From SP197 sp965242595 (lineage in GTDB: Bacteria; Pseudomonadota; Alphaproteobacteria; SP197): DNA of 64,000 nucleotides. Position numbers and translations under genes: made by a program. This document shows positions 7,946 to 17,131 of this stretch, one piece after another. Within the stretch, counting starts at the first letter, position 1; each line of letters opens with the position of its first letter. The stretch is taken from contig OZ251464.1 of assembly GCA_965242595.1 (NCBI GenBank), positions 2,666,001 to 2,730,000 on the forward strand, read 5' to 3'. The notes under the pieces were generated by a model. That model did not search any database. It worked only from the letters and a program-made list of their open reading frames with translations, and had not been told where the DNA came from.

Positions 7946-8899
7946 TCACGTCTCCTGCCTTGCGCCGACCAGAGCAGCCAGCAGCCGTTTGGCCGCCCCT
8001 TCCACGGTCAGTTTGCCGCTCTGCATGTCGGCAGCCAGTTCGGCCAGTTCGGCGCAGTCGGCGCCGTCGCGTTCCACGTGGGCGGCGGCGGCAGCGACGA
8101 TGCGGTGACGCAACCGCCTTTCCGTCCCCCGACTTGCCCCCTCCCGGCGGCGGTCGCTGGTGCCACAGGCGGCGATGGCGTCGGCCAGGGCGGCGATGCC
8201 CTCGCCGCTGCTCGCCACCGTCGTCAGCACGGCGGGCGGCGGAGAGGCATGGGAGGCGGCCGCGCGCAGAAAGGCCTCGGTGGCGGCCGCCTGGGGCAGG
8301 TCCGCCTTGTTGACGACGATGACATCGGCGATCTCCAGGATGCCCGCCTTGGCGGCCTGGATGGCGTCGCCGGCGCCGGGCGCCCATATCACCACCCGGA
8401 CATCGGCCAGACCGGCGACGGCCAGTTCCGACTGACCGACGCCCACCGTTTCCACCACCACCACATCGCGTCCGGCAGCATCCATCACCTCCACCGCCGC
8501 CGGCACCGCGCCGGCCAGCCCCCCCAGCTGGCCGCGCGCCGCCAGGCTGCGCACGAACACCCCTGGATCGCCGTCATGGCCCGCCATGCGGATGCGGTCG
8601 CCCAGCAGGGCGCCGCCGCTGGCCTGGCTGGAGGGGTCCACCGCCAGCACGCCCACCGTCCGGCCGCGCCGGCGCAGCTCGCCGGCATAGGCCGCCACCA
8701 GGGTGGATTTTCCGGCACCCGGCGCGCCGGTTACGCCCACCACCAGCGCTCGCCCGGCCAGGCCCGCCGCCGCCCGCAACACGGCCTCCGCTTCCGGCCC
8801 GGCGTTTTCCACCGCGGTCAGCGCCCGGGCCAGGTCGCCGCGCCTTCCCGCCGCCAGCGCGTCCCGCCAGGCGCGGCAGGATGATCCTGGATCGCTCAT
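7946..8899 (-). CDS. meaB: methylmalonyl-CoA mutase-associated GTPase MeaB
   Basis: G3E-family P-loop GTPase of 317 residues that loads and protects adenosylcobalamin-dependent acyl-CoA mutases. Walker A is GAPGAGKS at residues 58-65. Next come VLAVDPSSQASGGALLGDRIRM (switch region), VVVVETVGVGQSE (Walker B and switch III area) and the base-recognition motif VVNKADLP. The ATG at 8899 is preferred over an upstream TTG. The partner mutase genes are not within the window. It is convergent with the porin and divergent from a glycosyltransferase. The C-terminal dimerisation arm seems slightly short compared with the longest homologues. Confidence 0.93.
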   Translation of the reverse strand: MSDPGSSCRAWRDALAAGRRGDLARALTAVENAGPEAEAVLRAAAGLAGRALVVGVTGAPGAGKSTLVAAYAGELRRRGRTVGVLAVDPSSQASGGALLGDRIRMAGHDGDPGVFVRSLAARGQLGGLAGAVPAAVEVMDAAGRDVVVVETVGVGQSELAVAGLADVRVVIWAPGAGDAIQAAKAGILEIADVIVVNKADLPQAAATEAFLRAAASHASPPPAVLTTVASSGEGIAALADAIAACGTSDRRREGASRGTERRLRHRIVAAAAAHVERDGADCAELAELAADMQSGKLTVEGAAKRLLAALVGARQET

Positions 8900-9054
8900 G
8901 ATGGCGGCGGAGCATAGCCGCGCCGGGCGGAGCGGCAAGCGCGGTTCGGCGCGGAACCTGCCCGCGCTTGATTGCCAGGGCGGAAATGCGCACCATCCCC
9001 GCCAGCGACCACAACCTTGCGGAGCCGGAGCTCCGCACAGTCGGGAGCGTGCCC

Positions 9055-10350
9055 ATGAGCGACGGCAAAACCATCGTCTTTTTTCCCGAAGCGGCCTTCG
9101 GCCCGGCCCTCAACTCGGTCGCCATCGCCCAGGTCTGCCGCGAGATGGGGCACCGGCCCGTGTTCGTCGCCGATGCCGGCTTCACCGGAGTGTTCCAGGG
9201 CTACGGCTTCGAGGAAAGGCCGATCGCCATGTCGGAACCCATGGAGCCGGAAGCCATGGCCCGCTACTGGACCGATTTCATCGACAGCCACATTCCCAAT
9301 TTCCGCACCCCGCCCATCGAACAGGTCTCCACCTATATCAAGGCCTGCTGGGAGGCCATCGTGGAGACCGCCATCTGGGCCGAAAAGGATCTGCCCGCTG
9401 CGCTGGCCGAGATCCGGCCCGACCTGGTCTGCATCGACAATGTGGTGCTGTTCCCGGCCGCCAAGCGTTACGGCGTGCCCTGGGTGCGCATCGTGTCCTG
9501 CAGCGAGAACGAGATCGAGGATCCAGACATCCCGCCCCACCTTTCCGGTTGCCGCGAGGACGATCCGGCCGGCTTTGCCGCCTATCTGGCCGCCTTCGAG
9601 CGCGAAATCGCCCCGGTTCACGCCCGCTTCAACGAGTTTCTTGTATCCTGCGGCGAAAGGCCCTACCCGCTGGGCCAGTTCTTCGAGCCCTCGCCCTGGC
9701 TCAACCTGCTGCACTATCCCAAGCCGCTGGCCTTCAGGCGCCGCCAGCCGCTGGACGAGGATAAATTCGTCTATCTGGAAGGCTGCGTGCGCGCCGAAGA
9801 GGCCTATGAGATCCCCCGTTTCCAACTCCACGACGACAAGCCCCTGCTCTATGTCAGCTTCGGCAGCCTGGGCGCCGGCGATACCGGGCTGATGAAGCGG
9901 TTGCTGGCGGCGCTGGGCAAGATGCCATGCCGCGCCCTGGTCAATGTCGGCGACTATCGCGACGCCTATGACGATGTGCCCGCCAATTGCCACCTGGAAA
10001 GCTGGTATCCGCAGCCTTCCGTGATCGCCCAGGTGGATGCGGCGATCCACCATGGCGGCAACAACAGCTTCAACGAATGTCTCTATTTCGGCAAACCGGC
10101 GCTCATCATGCCCTATTGCTGGGACGGCCACGACAACGCCACCCATATCGACGAGCGCGGCTACGGCATCGCCATGGAACGCTACAGCTGGTCCGACGAC
10201 GACCTGGCGGCGGCCATCGCCCGTTTGCTGAACGACGGTGCCATGCAGGCCAAGCTGAACGATCTCGCCCGCCACATGCAGGCCGCCGACGGCAGGCGCA
10301 AAGGAGCCGAGGCGCTCGACGCACTGCTGAAAAAAGCGGAGGCCGCATGA
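9055..10350 (+). CDS. GT1-type (UGT/MGT-like) glycosyltransferase
   Basis: A 431-residue GT-B fold enzyme. The N-terminal half starts KTIVFFPEAAFGPALNSVAI and handles the acceptor. The C-terminal half has the nucleotide-sugar donor site LLYVSFGSLGAGDTGLM and the signature HHGGNNSFNECLYFGKPALI, in which HHGG..S.xE..xxGKP corresponds to the UDP-sugar-binding motif. The start at MSDGKTIVFF is supported by GGGAG about ten bases upstream. A 4-base ATGA overlap couples it to a small cupin gene. Macrolide-, sterol- or carotenoid-type small-molecule glycosylation is typical of this subfamily; the acceptor here is unknown. Confidence 0.88.
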   Translation: MSDGKTIVFFPEAAFGPALNSVAIAQVCREMGHRPVFVADAGFTGVFQGYGFEERPIAMSEPMEPEAMARYWTDFIDSHIPNFRTPPIEQVSTYIKACWEAIVETAIWAEKDLPAALAEIRPDLVCIDNVVLFPAAKRYGVPWVRIVSCSENEIEDPDIPPHLSGCREDDPAGFAAYLAAFEREIAPVHARFNEFLVSCGERPYPLGQFFEPSPWLNLLHYPKPLAFRRRQPLDEDKFVYLEGCVRAEEAYEIPRFQLHDDKPLLYVSFGSLGAGDTGLMKRLLAALGKMPCRALVNVGDYRDAYDDVPANCHLESWYPQPSVIAQVDAAIHHGGNNSFNECLYFGKPALIMPYCWDGHDNATHIDERGYGIAMERYSWSDDDLAAAIARLLNDGAMQAKLNDLARHMQAADGRRKGAEALDALLKKAEAA

Positions 10351-10712
10351 CGGCAGCTCCCCTCGCCGCCGTGCTGAGGCAGGCGGCAGCCCTTGGCGAG
10401 AACGAACTGAACGATTGGGGCGCCGTGGCAGAGCCGCTGGGCAGCCCCGTTGCCAGAACTAGCGGGCGCTTGCTGACCGGTGGAGGCGGACGCTTCCCGG
10501 AGGCCGGCGTCTGGCGTTGCAGCGCAGGCCGCTGGTGCCTGGCCCTCGACCGAGCGGAGTTCTGCCACTTCCTGCAAGGCGCCTGCACCTATGTCAGCGA
10601 TGGCGGCGAGACCATCGAGGTCGCCGGCGGCGACAGCGTCTGGTTCCCGGCCGGCTGGCGCGGGCGCTGCGAAGTGATCGCAACGGTGACCAAGGTCTAT
10701 GTCGTGCTGTAA
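10347..10712 (+). CDS. small cupin-domain protein (DUF861-like)
   Basis: A 121-residue protein whose C-terminal two-thirds form one cupin beta-barrel: CLALDRAEFCHFLQGACTY, then SDGGETIEVAGGDSVWFPAG and RCEVIATVTKVYVVL. This matches the Cupin_3 group, in which EFCxxLxG and GDxxxxPAGxxxxWxV are usual. The tryptophan normally found after the PAG motif is replaced (PAGWRGRCEV). It overlaps the upstream glycosyltransferase stop by four bases, so the two are probably co-translated. Such proteins bind a small ligand or act as minor sugar or ureide enzymes; no reaction can be assigned. Confidence 0.75.
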   Translation: MTAAPLAAVLRQAAALGENELNDWGAVAEPLGSPVARTSGRLLTGGGGRFPEAGVWRCSAGRWCLALDRAEFCHFLQGACTYVSDGGETIEVAGGDSVWFPAGWRGRCEVIATVTKVYVVL

Positions 10713-10779
10713 CGTCGTGGCGCGCCAGGGAACGGCCACCGGCGCCGCCCCGTGCCTTGCGCACGCTAGCAGCTCTCGG

Positions 10780-12342
10780 ATGCACACCATGCCACGCCCT
10801 GCCTTCGCCGTCGTTCTGTTCGCCCTCCTGTTCATTGCGTCCGCCCTGCCGGCCTGGGCCGAGGCGGACAAGGGATCGGAAGCTGCAGCGCGCCTGCACC
10901 GGATGTTGTCGGCATGGATGCTCGATCTTGGCGATGTCGTCGGCCATGACGGACTCAGCTATGTCGTCGATGTCACGGAAGATGGCGATGGCACCATCAC
11001 AGCCGCCATCCGCCAGCTGTCGTTCGACATGGCGGGAGGATTGGGAAGCTGGCCCGATCTCCGCTGGAATGTGGGCGACGTCGTCGCGAAGCTCGTTCCC
11101 ATCGATCGGGAACGCTATGGCTTGTCGTGGGCCCTGCCGGCCAGAACGGCGGTGTTCGACCGTAAGGGCAACCCCATCGGCGGCACCGTCATCGACAGCC
11201 AGAATGTCTCCGGCGTCTATGCGCCACATGTCGGCTTTTCCACCCAATTCGACGGCGCCTGGTCTGGCGTGACGGCCTGGCTCGATCTCCCCAGGCGCGA
11301 ATCCCTGCGGTTGCAGGTAGCGAACATCGGCCTTGACCGCATCTATCGCGAGCTGGACGGCGGCAAGTGGGACGGCCAGGATTCGCTTGTGCTGCAGGAT
11401 GTTTCCGTCACGCTCGCCGGCCAGGAGGTGCTGCGTCTCGACGGTCTGGCCTTCGATGCCTCATTCGGCGCCCTGGACCTGGCGTTCTTCAACGAGACCA
11501 ACGAGCTGTTCGAACATGAGCGGCTTCAGCGGGCTGCCGGCCATGACGATGAGGATGCGCTGGCGGCGTCGATGGCAGAGGCGCTGGCGCTGACGCGCAA
11601 GCACGCCCCCTTGGCAGAGAGTCTCGGCTTCGCCATCGCCGTGAACGGCCTGTCGGCACAGAATCCCGACGATGTCTCCAGTTCGCTGTCCCTGGCCGAG
11701 GCGCGCTTCGCCCTGGTCATGCAGGGACTCGACGGCAACCGCGGATCGCTTGCCATCGAATACGAAGCGAACGCCCTGGAAGCCGCGCCCGTGCCGGAAC
11801 CGCAAGCCCATGTCGTTCCCCACGACCTTACCCTGCACCTGGTGTTCGACAACCTGCCCATCATGGATGCAGCGACGATGGCCCTGAACATGGCGGAAAG
11901 TGCCACCCTGGAGCCCGAAGCCTTCGAGGATGCGCCTGAAGCCATCTTCCACTTCATGGCGTTGAGCCTGCAGCGCCGCATGGCGCAGCAGGAGGGCTCC
12001 TTCCAGCTGCGGCAGTTCGCCTATGACAGCCCCATGCTGGACGCCACCATGGCCGGCGAACTGGTGGCCTCCGACACATCGCCAGCGATGGCGGTGGGTG
12101 CCCTGCGCCTGGAGGTGACCGGGCTGGAACGGCTTATGCGCCGCTTGCAGGCGGCGGCAACGGACGGTGACGAGGAATCGCTGGAGATGGCCCAGAGTCT
12201 GGCGCTGATCCAGGCACTGGGCGTGCGCAGCGAGGGCGGAGCGCGCCATCTCTACGATCTCACGCTGACACAAGACGGGCGCATCCTGCTCAACGGCAAC
12301 GATGTCGCCATGCTGGCGCCCGCCCTCGGTGTCGAACCCTGA
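10780..12342 (+). CDS. secreted periplasmic protein of unknown function
   Basis: The protein has about 520 residues and a clear signal peptide (PRPAFAVVLFALLFIASALP, cleavage probably after AWA|EAD). Two ATGs, 10780 and 10789, are both plausible. The mature protein alternates long beta-rich stretches with acidic helices and ends LYDLTLTQDGRILLNGNDVA. This layout resembles the YdgA/DUF945 or DUF2125 type of periplasmic beta-sheet protein, but no diagnostic motif was recognised. No membrane segment beyond the signal is visible. It lies between the cupin gene and the aap operon on the same strand; spacing (162 bases) argues against co-transcription with aapJ. Function unknown. Confidence 0.8.
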   Translation: MHTMPRPAFAVVLFALLFIASALPAWAEADKGSEAAARLHRMLSAWMLDLGDVVGHDGLSYVVDVTEDGDGTITAAIRQLSFDMAGGLGSWPDLRWNVGDVVAKLVPIDRERYGLSWALPARTAVFDRKGNPIGGTVIDSQNVSGVYAPHVGFSTQFDGAWSGVTAWLDLPRRESLRLQVANIGLDRIYRELDGGKWDGQDSLVLQDVSVTLAGQEVLRLDGLAFDASFGALDLAFFNETNELFEHERLQRAAGHDDEDALAASMAEALALTRKHAPLAESLGFAIAVNGLSAQNPDDVSSSLSLAEARFALVMQGLDGNRGSLAIEYEANALEAAPVPEPQAHVVPHDLTLHLVFDNLPIMDAATMALNMAESATLEPEAFEDAPEAIFHFMALSLQRRMAQQEGSFQLRQFAYDSPMLDATMAGELVASDTSPAMAVGALRLEVTGLERLMRRLQAAATDGDEESLEMAQSLALIQALGVRSEGGARHLYDLTLTQDGRILLNGNDVAMLAPALGVEP

Positions 12343-12504
12343 TCCGACCCCGGATGTATGTCCCTGGCGTCCTCCGCCCTGCGCCACCGGGGCTGGACTC
12401 GCCCGCCGGTCGATGCTAAGAAGCAAAATTGTACCGGGCCGTTGAGGCTCGCTAGCGTAGAGATCACCATAGTTGCACCAAAGCCACCACAGGGAGGGGG
12501 TTCC

Positions 12505-13524
12505 ATGAGATCGACGACTTTTCTTGGCGCGGCGGCGGCCATCGTGCTGACCGCTGGCCAGGCTTTTGCGGGCGCGACGCTGGATGCGGTGATGGACCGC
12601 GGCGCGGTCCGTTGCGGCGTCAGCGGCGCTTTGGCCGGTTTCTCGCTGCCCGATAGCCAGGGCGTGATGCAGGGCCTGGATGCGGATGTGTGCCGCGCCG
12701 TGGCCGCCGCTGTCCTGGGCGATGGCGACGCCGTCGAGTTCGTGCCGCTGTCGGCACAGCAGCGCTTCACCGCCCTGCAGTCGGGCGAGGTCGACATGCT
12801 GTCGCGCAACACCACCTGGACCCTTACCCGCGATACCGCGCTGGGTCTGAACTTCGCCGCCGTCACCTTCTACGACGGCCAGGGCTTCATGGTGCCAACG
12901 GCGCTGGGCGTCGGTTCGTCCATGGAGCTCGGTGGCGCTGCCGTCTGCGTGCAGGCCGGCACCACGACGGAGAAGAATCTCACCGACTATTTCCGTGCCA
13001 CCGGTATGGACTTCACCCCGGTCGTCTTCGAAGCGAAGGAAGAGTCGGTTACCGCCTTCGTCAACGGCCGCTGCGACGTCTATACCACAGACGCTTCGGG
13101 CTTGGCTTCGATTCGCGTCTCGGATGTGGGCAACCCGGACGACTATGTCATCCTGCCCGAGATCATCTCCAAGGAGCCGCTGGGTCCGGTCACCCGCAAC
13201 GACGACGACGAGTGGTTCGATGTCGTGAAGTGGACCGTCTTCGCCTTGCTGACCGCTGAGGAGTTCGGCATTACCTCTGGCAATGTCGATGACTTCATGT
13301 CGAGCGAGGATCCTGGCATTCAGCGTCTTCTGGGCGTCGCTCCAGGCATGGGCGAAGCCATGAAGATCAACGAGCAGTGGGCCTACAATGCCATCAAGCA
13401 GGTGGGCAACTACTCCGAGATCTTCGAGCGCCATGTCGGTGCCAACACGCCGCTGGGCTTCCAGCGGGGCGTCAACGCGCTGTGGACCGATGGCGGCCTG
13501 ATGTACGCGCCGCCGATTCGCTAA
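12505..13524 (+). CDS. aapJ: general L-amino-acid ABC transporter, periplasmic binding protein
   Basis: AapJ/BztA homologue of 339 residues. A signal peptide (TTFLGAAAAIVLTAGQAFA) precedes GATLDAVMDRGAVRCGVSGA, the typical start of the mature protein. Family landmarks include ALAGFSLPDSQGVMQGLDAD, the ligand-binding region GEVDMLSRNTTWTLTRDT, and GFQRGVNALWTDGGLMYAPP at the C-terminus. The start is fixed by an excellent AGGGAGGGGG Shine-Dalgarno. It is the first gene of aapJQMP and binds a broad range of L-amino acids for import. A hairpin after its stop probably lets it be made in excess over the membrane parts. Confidence 0.97.
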   Translation: MRSTTFLGAAAAIVLTAGQAFAGATLDAVMDRGAVRCGVSGALAGFSLPDSQGVMQGLDADVCRAVAAAVLGDGDAVEFVPLSAQQRFTALQSGEVDMLSRNTTWTLTRDTALGLNFAAVTFYDGQGFMVPTALGVGSSMELGGAAVCVQAGTTTEKNLTDYFRATGMDFTPVVFEAKEESVTAFVNGRCDVYTTDASGLASIRVSDVGNPDDYVILPEIISKEPLGPVTRNDDDEWFDVVKWTVFALLTAEEFGITSGNVDDFMSSEDPGIQRLLGVAPGMGEAMKINEQWAYNAIKQVGNYSEIFERHVGANTPLGFQRGVNALWTDGGLMYAPPIR

Positions 13525-13546
13525 CCGTTCACGTGTGAATGTCGAG

Positions 13547-13579
13547 CCGCCGCCCGTGATCACCCACGGGCGGCGGTTT
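13547..13579 (+). promoter_or_regulatory. intra-operon hairpin between aapJ and aapQ
   Basis: A perfect 12-bp stem, CCGCCGCCCGTG with CACGGGCGGCGG, closes a six-base loop and is followed by TTT. It lies 23 bases after the aapJ stop and just before aapQ. The short T-run makes it a partial terminator or an mRNA-stabilising end, a common way to keep a binding protein more abundant than its permeases. Confidence 0.75.
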
Positions 13580-13594
13580 CATGCCGGGCAGGCC

Positions 13595-14785
13595 ATGGCA
13601 ATCCACAACGACGAAGCCGAAGGCCAGAAACCGGCCCGGGCCGTATTCTGGAACGATCCCGCCGTCCGCTCCGTTTTCTGGCAGGTGGCGGCGGCGGCTG
13701 CCGTCGTTACCCTTTTCGGCTATCTGATCCACAACACGCTGACCAATCTGGAACGCCAGAACATCGCGTCGGGTTTCGGCTTCTTCGATATCGAGGCCGG
13801 CTTCGCTATCGGCGAGGGCTTGGTCGATTACACCCCCACCGATACCTATCTGCGCGCCATCGTCGTCGGCCTGCTGAACACCATCAAGGTCGCCGTCGTC
13901 GGCATCGTCTTCACCACCCTGCTGGGCACCCTGGTCGGCGTCATGCGCTTGTCGCCCAACTGGCTGGTCGCGCGGCTAGCGACGATCTATGTCGAGGTGC
14001 TGCGCAATATACCGCTGCTGCTGCAGCTGTTTTTCTGGTATGCCATTATCGTCTCGGTGTTGCCTGCGGCGCGCGACGCTTACGGCCCCTTCCTCGGCAT
14101 TTATCTTTCCAACCGCGGTTTCAATCTGCCGCTGCCAGACGATTGGGGCTATCTGGGCCTGGCGGCCGGCTTTGCCGTGGCCATGGTGGCGGCCTTCTGG
14201 CTCTACCGGCGCAACCACAACATCCACGACAAAACCGGCGAGGTGCGGCCCACTCTGGTGCCGACACTGGCCATCGTCGCCGCTCTCACGGCGGCCGGCT
14301 GGCTGGCTGGCGGTGCCCCCACCGGCTTCGACACTCCGCAGTTCAAGGGCTTTTCCTTCACGGGCGGCGGCCAAGTCAGCGCCGAATTCCTTGCCCTGTG
14401 GCTGGGCCTCACCCTTTATACGGCAAGCTTCATCGCCGAAATCGTGCGCAGCGGCATCCTGGCCGTCTCTAAGGGCCAATGGGAGGCTGCCGGCTCGCTG
14501 GGACTCAGGCGCGGCGAAATCCTACACTTCGTGGTGCTGCCGCAGGCGCTGCGCGTTATCATCCCACCCACCACCAGCCAGTATCTGAACCTCACCAAGA
14601 ACAGTTCGCTGGCGGTCGCCATCGGCTATCCGGAAATCGTGTCGGTTGCCAACACCACCATCAATCAAACCGGCCAGGCCATCGAAGGCATCGCCATCAT
14701 TATGGCTGTCTATCTCACCCTCTCGCTTTCGATCTCTTTGTTTATGAATTGGTATAATCACAAGATCGCCCTGGTGGAACGCTGA
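13595..14785 (+). CDS. aapQ: general L-amino-acid ABC transporter permease
   Basis: Inner-membrane permease of 396 residues in the HisM/GlnP family. It has the extended N-terminal half of AapQ/BztB: a first membrane span after residue 30, then a LLNTIKVAVVGIVFTTLLGT core. A long periplasmic or linker insert separates the early spans from the last ones. The EAA loop that docks the ATPase is EAAGSLGLRRGEILHFVVLP, followed by ALRVIIPPTTSQYLNLTKNS. The ATG at 13595 is preferred over an upstream alternative that would start inside the hairpin. It pairs with AapM, whose ATG lies one base after its stop. Confidence 0.96.
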   Translation: MAIHNDEAEGQKPARAVFWNDPAVRSVFWQVAAAAAVVTLFGYLIHNTLTNLERQNIASGFGFFDIEAGFAIGEGLVDYTPTDTYLRAIVVGLLNTIKVAVVGIVFTTLLGTLVGVMRLSPNWLVARLATIYVEVLRNIPLLLQLFFWYAIIVSVLPAARDAYGPFLGIYLSNRGFNLPLPDDWGYLGLAAGFAVAMVAAFWLYRRNHNIHDKTGEVRPTLVPTLAIVAALTAAGWLAGGAPTGFDTPQFKGFSFTGGGQVSAEFLALWLGLTLYTASFIAEIVRSGILAVSKGQWEAAGSLGLRRGEILHFVVLPQALRVIIPPTTSQYLNLTKNSSLAVAIGYPEIVSVANTTINQTGQAIEGIAIIMAVYLTLSLSISLFMNWYNHKIALVER

Positions 14786-14786
14786 C

Positions 14787-15896
14787 ATGGCCCAGCCCGC
14801 CACCGCCTCCCGCCAGGATTGGGACCGTCCGCCCACAAGCGAAGCCGGCTTTATCGGCTGGCTGCGCAAGAATCTGTTCGGCACCTGGTTCAACACTCTG
14901 CTAACGCTGCTGGCGATCTACTTCATCGCCACCACCCTTCCCGGCTTGGTGGAATGGTTGTTCCTCGAGGCGGTCTGGGGCACTAATCCGCCCGAGGTCT
15001 GCCGCCAGGTCGAAGGCGCCTGTTGGTCGTTCATCGACGAAAAACTTCGCCTCATCCTGTTCGGCGTCTATCCCCAGGACGAGCACTGGCGCCCGCTGGC
15101 TGCCACCATCGTCTTCCTGGTACTGATCTTCGCCAGTTGCCTGAAGCCGGTATGGCGGCTGGGTCGGTGGATCGTCACCGGCTGGATGGCGGGGCTGGCG
15201 GTGGTCGGCGTGTTGATGTGGGGGGATATGTTTGGACTTGCTTATGTCGATCACAGCATGTGGGGCGGCCTGCCCCTTACCATCTTTCTGGCCACCTTCG
15301 GCATCGTCTTCTCCTTCCCCATCGGAATTCTGTTGGCCCTGGGGCGGCGCTCCGACATGCCGGCCATCCGCGCCCTATGCGTCACCTATATTGAGTTGAT
15401 CCGCGGTGTGCCCCTGATCTCGGTGCTGTTCATGGCCTCGGTGATGTTCCCGCTGTTCCTGCCAGAAGGCGTGTCCATCGACAAACTGCTGCGCGCCCAG
15501 GTCGGCATTGTCATGTTCTCGGCCGCCTATGCCGCCGAAATCGTGCGCGCCGGCTTGCAAGCCATCCCGCGCGGCCAATACGAGGCTGCCGACGCGCTGG
15601 GCCTGAGCTACTGGCAGAAGATGGGCCGGATCGTGCTGCCGCAGGCACTCCGCATCACCATCCCGCCCATGATCAACGGCTTCATCGGCGGCTTCAAGGA
15701 TACCTCGCTGGTGGTTATCATCGGCCTGTTCGATCTGTTGATGACCAGCCGCGTGGCCTTCCAGGATCTGCTGTGGCGCCCGTTCTTCGTGGAAGGTTAT
15801 CTGTTCTGTGCCGTCATCTATTTCTGCTTCTGCTTTTTCATGTCGCGCTATTCGATGTGGTTGGAGAAGGACTTGGCTCGTGACCAGAACCACTAG
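14787..15896 (+). CDS. aapM: general L-amino-acid ABC transporter permease
   Basis: Second permease subunit (AapM/BztC type), 369 residues. The N-terminus GWLRKNLFGTWFNTLLTLLA is characteristic, as is the Cys-containing VCRQVEGACWSFIDEKLRLI loop. The EAA loop reads EAADALGLSYWQKMGRIVLP, followed by ALRITIPPMINGFIGGFKDT. Eight or so membrane spans are visible. It begins one base after the aapQ stop and is followed nine bases later by aapP, so the heterodimeric pore and the ATPase are translated together. Confidence 0.96.
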   Translation: MAQPATASRQDWDRPPTSEAGFIGWLRKNLFGTWFNTLLTLLAIYFIATTLPGLVEWLFLEAVWGTNPPEVCRQVEGACWSFIDEKLRLILFGVYPQDEHWRPLAATIVFLVLIFASCLKPVWRLGRWIVTGWMAGLAVVGVLMWGDMFGLAYVDHSMWGGLPLTIFLATFGIVFSFPIGILLALGRRSDMPAIRALCVTYIELIRGVPLISVLFMASVMFPLFLPEGVSIDKLLRAQVGIVMFSAAYAAEIVRAGLQAIPRGQYEAADALGLSYWQKMGRIVLPQALRITIPPMINGFIGGFKDTSLVVIIGLFDLLMTSRVAFQDLLWRPFFVEGYLFCAVIYFCFCFFMSRYSMWLEKDLARDQNH

Positions 15897-15905
15897 GGAG
15901 GGGGC

Positions 15906-16676
15906 ATGACCGAAGTACGCAAGGACGATGCGCTCGATAAGAGTATCGCCGTGGAACTGCGCCATCTGCACAAATGGTTCGGAGATTTCCATGTCCTGAA
16001 GGACATTAACCTCACCGTTCGCCGCGGCGAAAAAGTGGTGATCTGTGGGCCTTCCGGTTCGGGCAAATCCACCGTCATCCGCTGCATCAACCGGCTGGAA
16101 GAACACCAGCGCGGCCACCTGTTCGTCGAAGGACAAGAGCTCACCAGCGACGTTAAGCAGATCGAGGCCATCCGCAAAGAGGTCGGCATGGTGTTCCAGC
16201 ATTTCAACTTGTTCCCGCATATGACCGTGCTGGAAAATCTCACCCTGGGACCGTCCTGGGTGCGCCGCATACCGCGCAAACAGGCAATCGAAACCGCCAT
16301 GATGTATCTGGAACGGGTGCAGATCCCCGAGCAGGCCCACAAATATCCGGGTCAGCTGTCGGGCGGCCAGCAACAGCGGGTGGCCATCGCCCGCGCCCTG
16401 TGCATGAGGCCCAAGATCATGCTGTTCGATGAACCCACTAGTGCCCTGGATCCGGAGATGATTAAGGAGGTGCTGGATGTCATGGTCGAGCTCGCCCGGG
16501 AGGGCATGACTATGATCTGCGTCACCCACGAAATGGGCTTCGCCCGCACCGTAGGCGACGCCATGGTGTTCATGGATGAAGGCGAGATCGTCGAGATGGA
16601 GGCACCGGAAGAATTCTTCTCCAACCCCAAAAACGAACGCACCCGGCTCTTCTTATCCCAGATCCTTTCGCATTAA
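15906..16676 (+). CDS. aapP: general L-amino-acid ABC transporter ATP-binding protein
   Basis: ATPase subunit of 256 residues energising AapQM. Walker A is GPSGSGKST at residues 48-56. The Q-loop region is GMVFQHFNLFPHMTVLENLT, the signature LSGGQQQRVAIARAL, Walker B MLFDEPTSALDPE, and the switch His lies in ICVTHEMGFA. All are canonical for the polar amino-acid uptake (GlnQ/HisP) subfamily. A GGGAGGGGG ribosome site precedes the ATG. It closes the aap operon; a small unrelated gene follows after 22 bases. Confidence 0.97.
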   Translation: MTEVRKDDALDKSIAVELRHLHKWFGDFHVLKDINLTVRRGEKVVICGPSGSGKSTVIRCINRLEEHQRGHLFVEGQELTSDVKQIEAIRKEVGMVFQHFNLFPHMTVLENLTLGPSWVRRIPRKQAIETAMMYLERVQIPEQAHKYPGQLSGGQQQRVAIARALCMRPKIMLFDEPTSALDPEMIKEVLDVMVELAREGMTMICVTHEMGFARTVGDAMVFMDEGEIVEMEAPEEFFSNPKNERTRLFLSQILSH

Positions 16677-16698
16677 CACGCTTAACCTGTGGAGGACG

Positions 16699-16989
16699 AT
16701 GACGTTGATAAGGGAACTCCAAAGTGAAATTCAACAAGAAAAGGAGCAACGCGCACCACAAAAGAAGATCTGGAAGATCCAAAAGGGCATGGTAAAGGAA
16801 ATTCTTGCTTACCTCAACGCTGTCCGCATTCGCTGCGTCTACGGAGTAATCGGAGAAGCTCCCGAATTCCCTGTTAGATCTTTAAGGCATTATCTTGGGA
16901 AACTTCACCCGGAAGCCTCATGGATGGTTAGAAAAGCGATAAAGAACCGTCCGGACAAGGTTACAAATGCAGCCGGAAAAGACATCTAG
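16699..16989 (+). CDS. small basic hypothetical protein
   Basis: A 96-residue, Lys/Arg-rich protein. The N-terminal half is strongly helical and charged (IRELQSEIQQEKEQRAPQKK). The middle (MVKEILAYLNAVRIRCVYG) could be a helix-turn-helix-like or interaction segment. GGAGG lies seven bases before the ATG, so it is probably translated. Its base composition is visibly lower in GC than the aap genes. It marks the left edge of a stretch full of gene remnants, which suggests acquired DNA. No family recognised. Confidence 0.6.
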   Translation: MTLIRELQSEIQQEKEQRAPQKKIWKIQKGMVKEILAYLNAVRIRCVYGVIGEAPEFPVRSLRHYLGKLHPEASWMVRKAIKNRPDKVTNAAGKDI

Positions 16990-17131
16990 ACTCGAAGAAA
17001 AAGACAAGCTATGACAACGATCACGCGAACAGCTCGGTTCATGGCGCTAATAGCAATAGTCGCGCTCTGACGTTGATAGGCGTGTCCCGCCAGCACCCCA
17101 GCCCTTCGACGGAGTTTACGGGTAAGCATTG

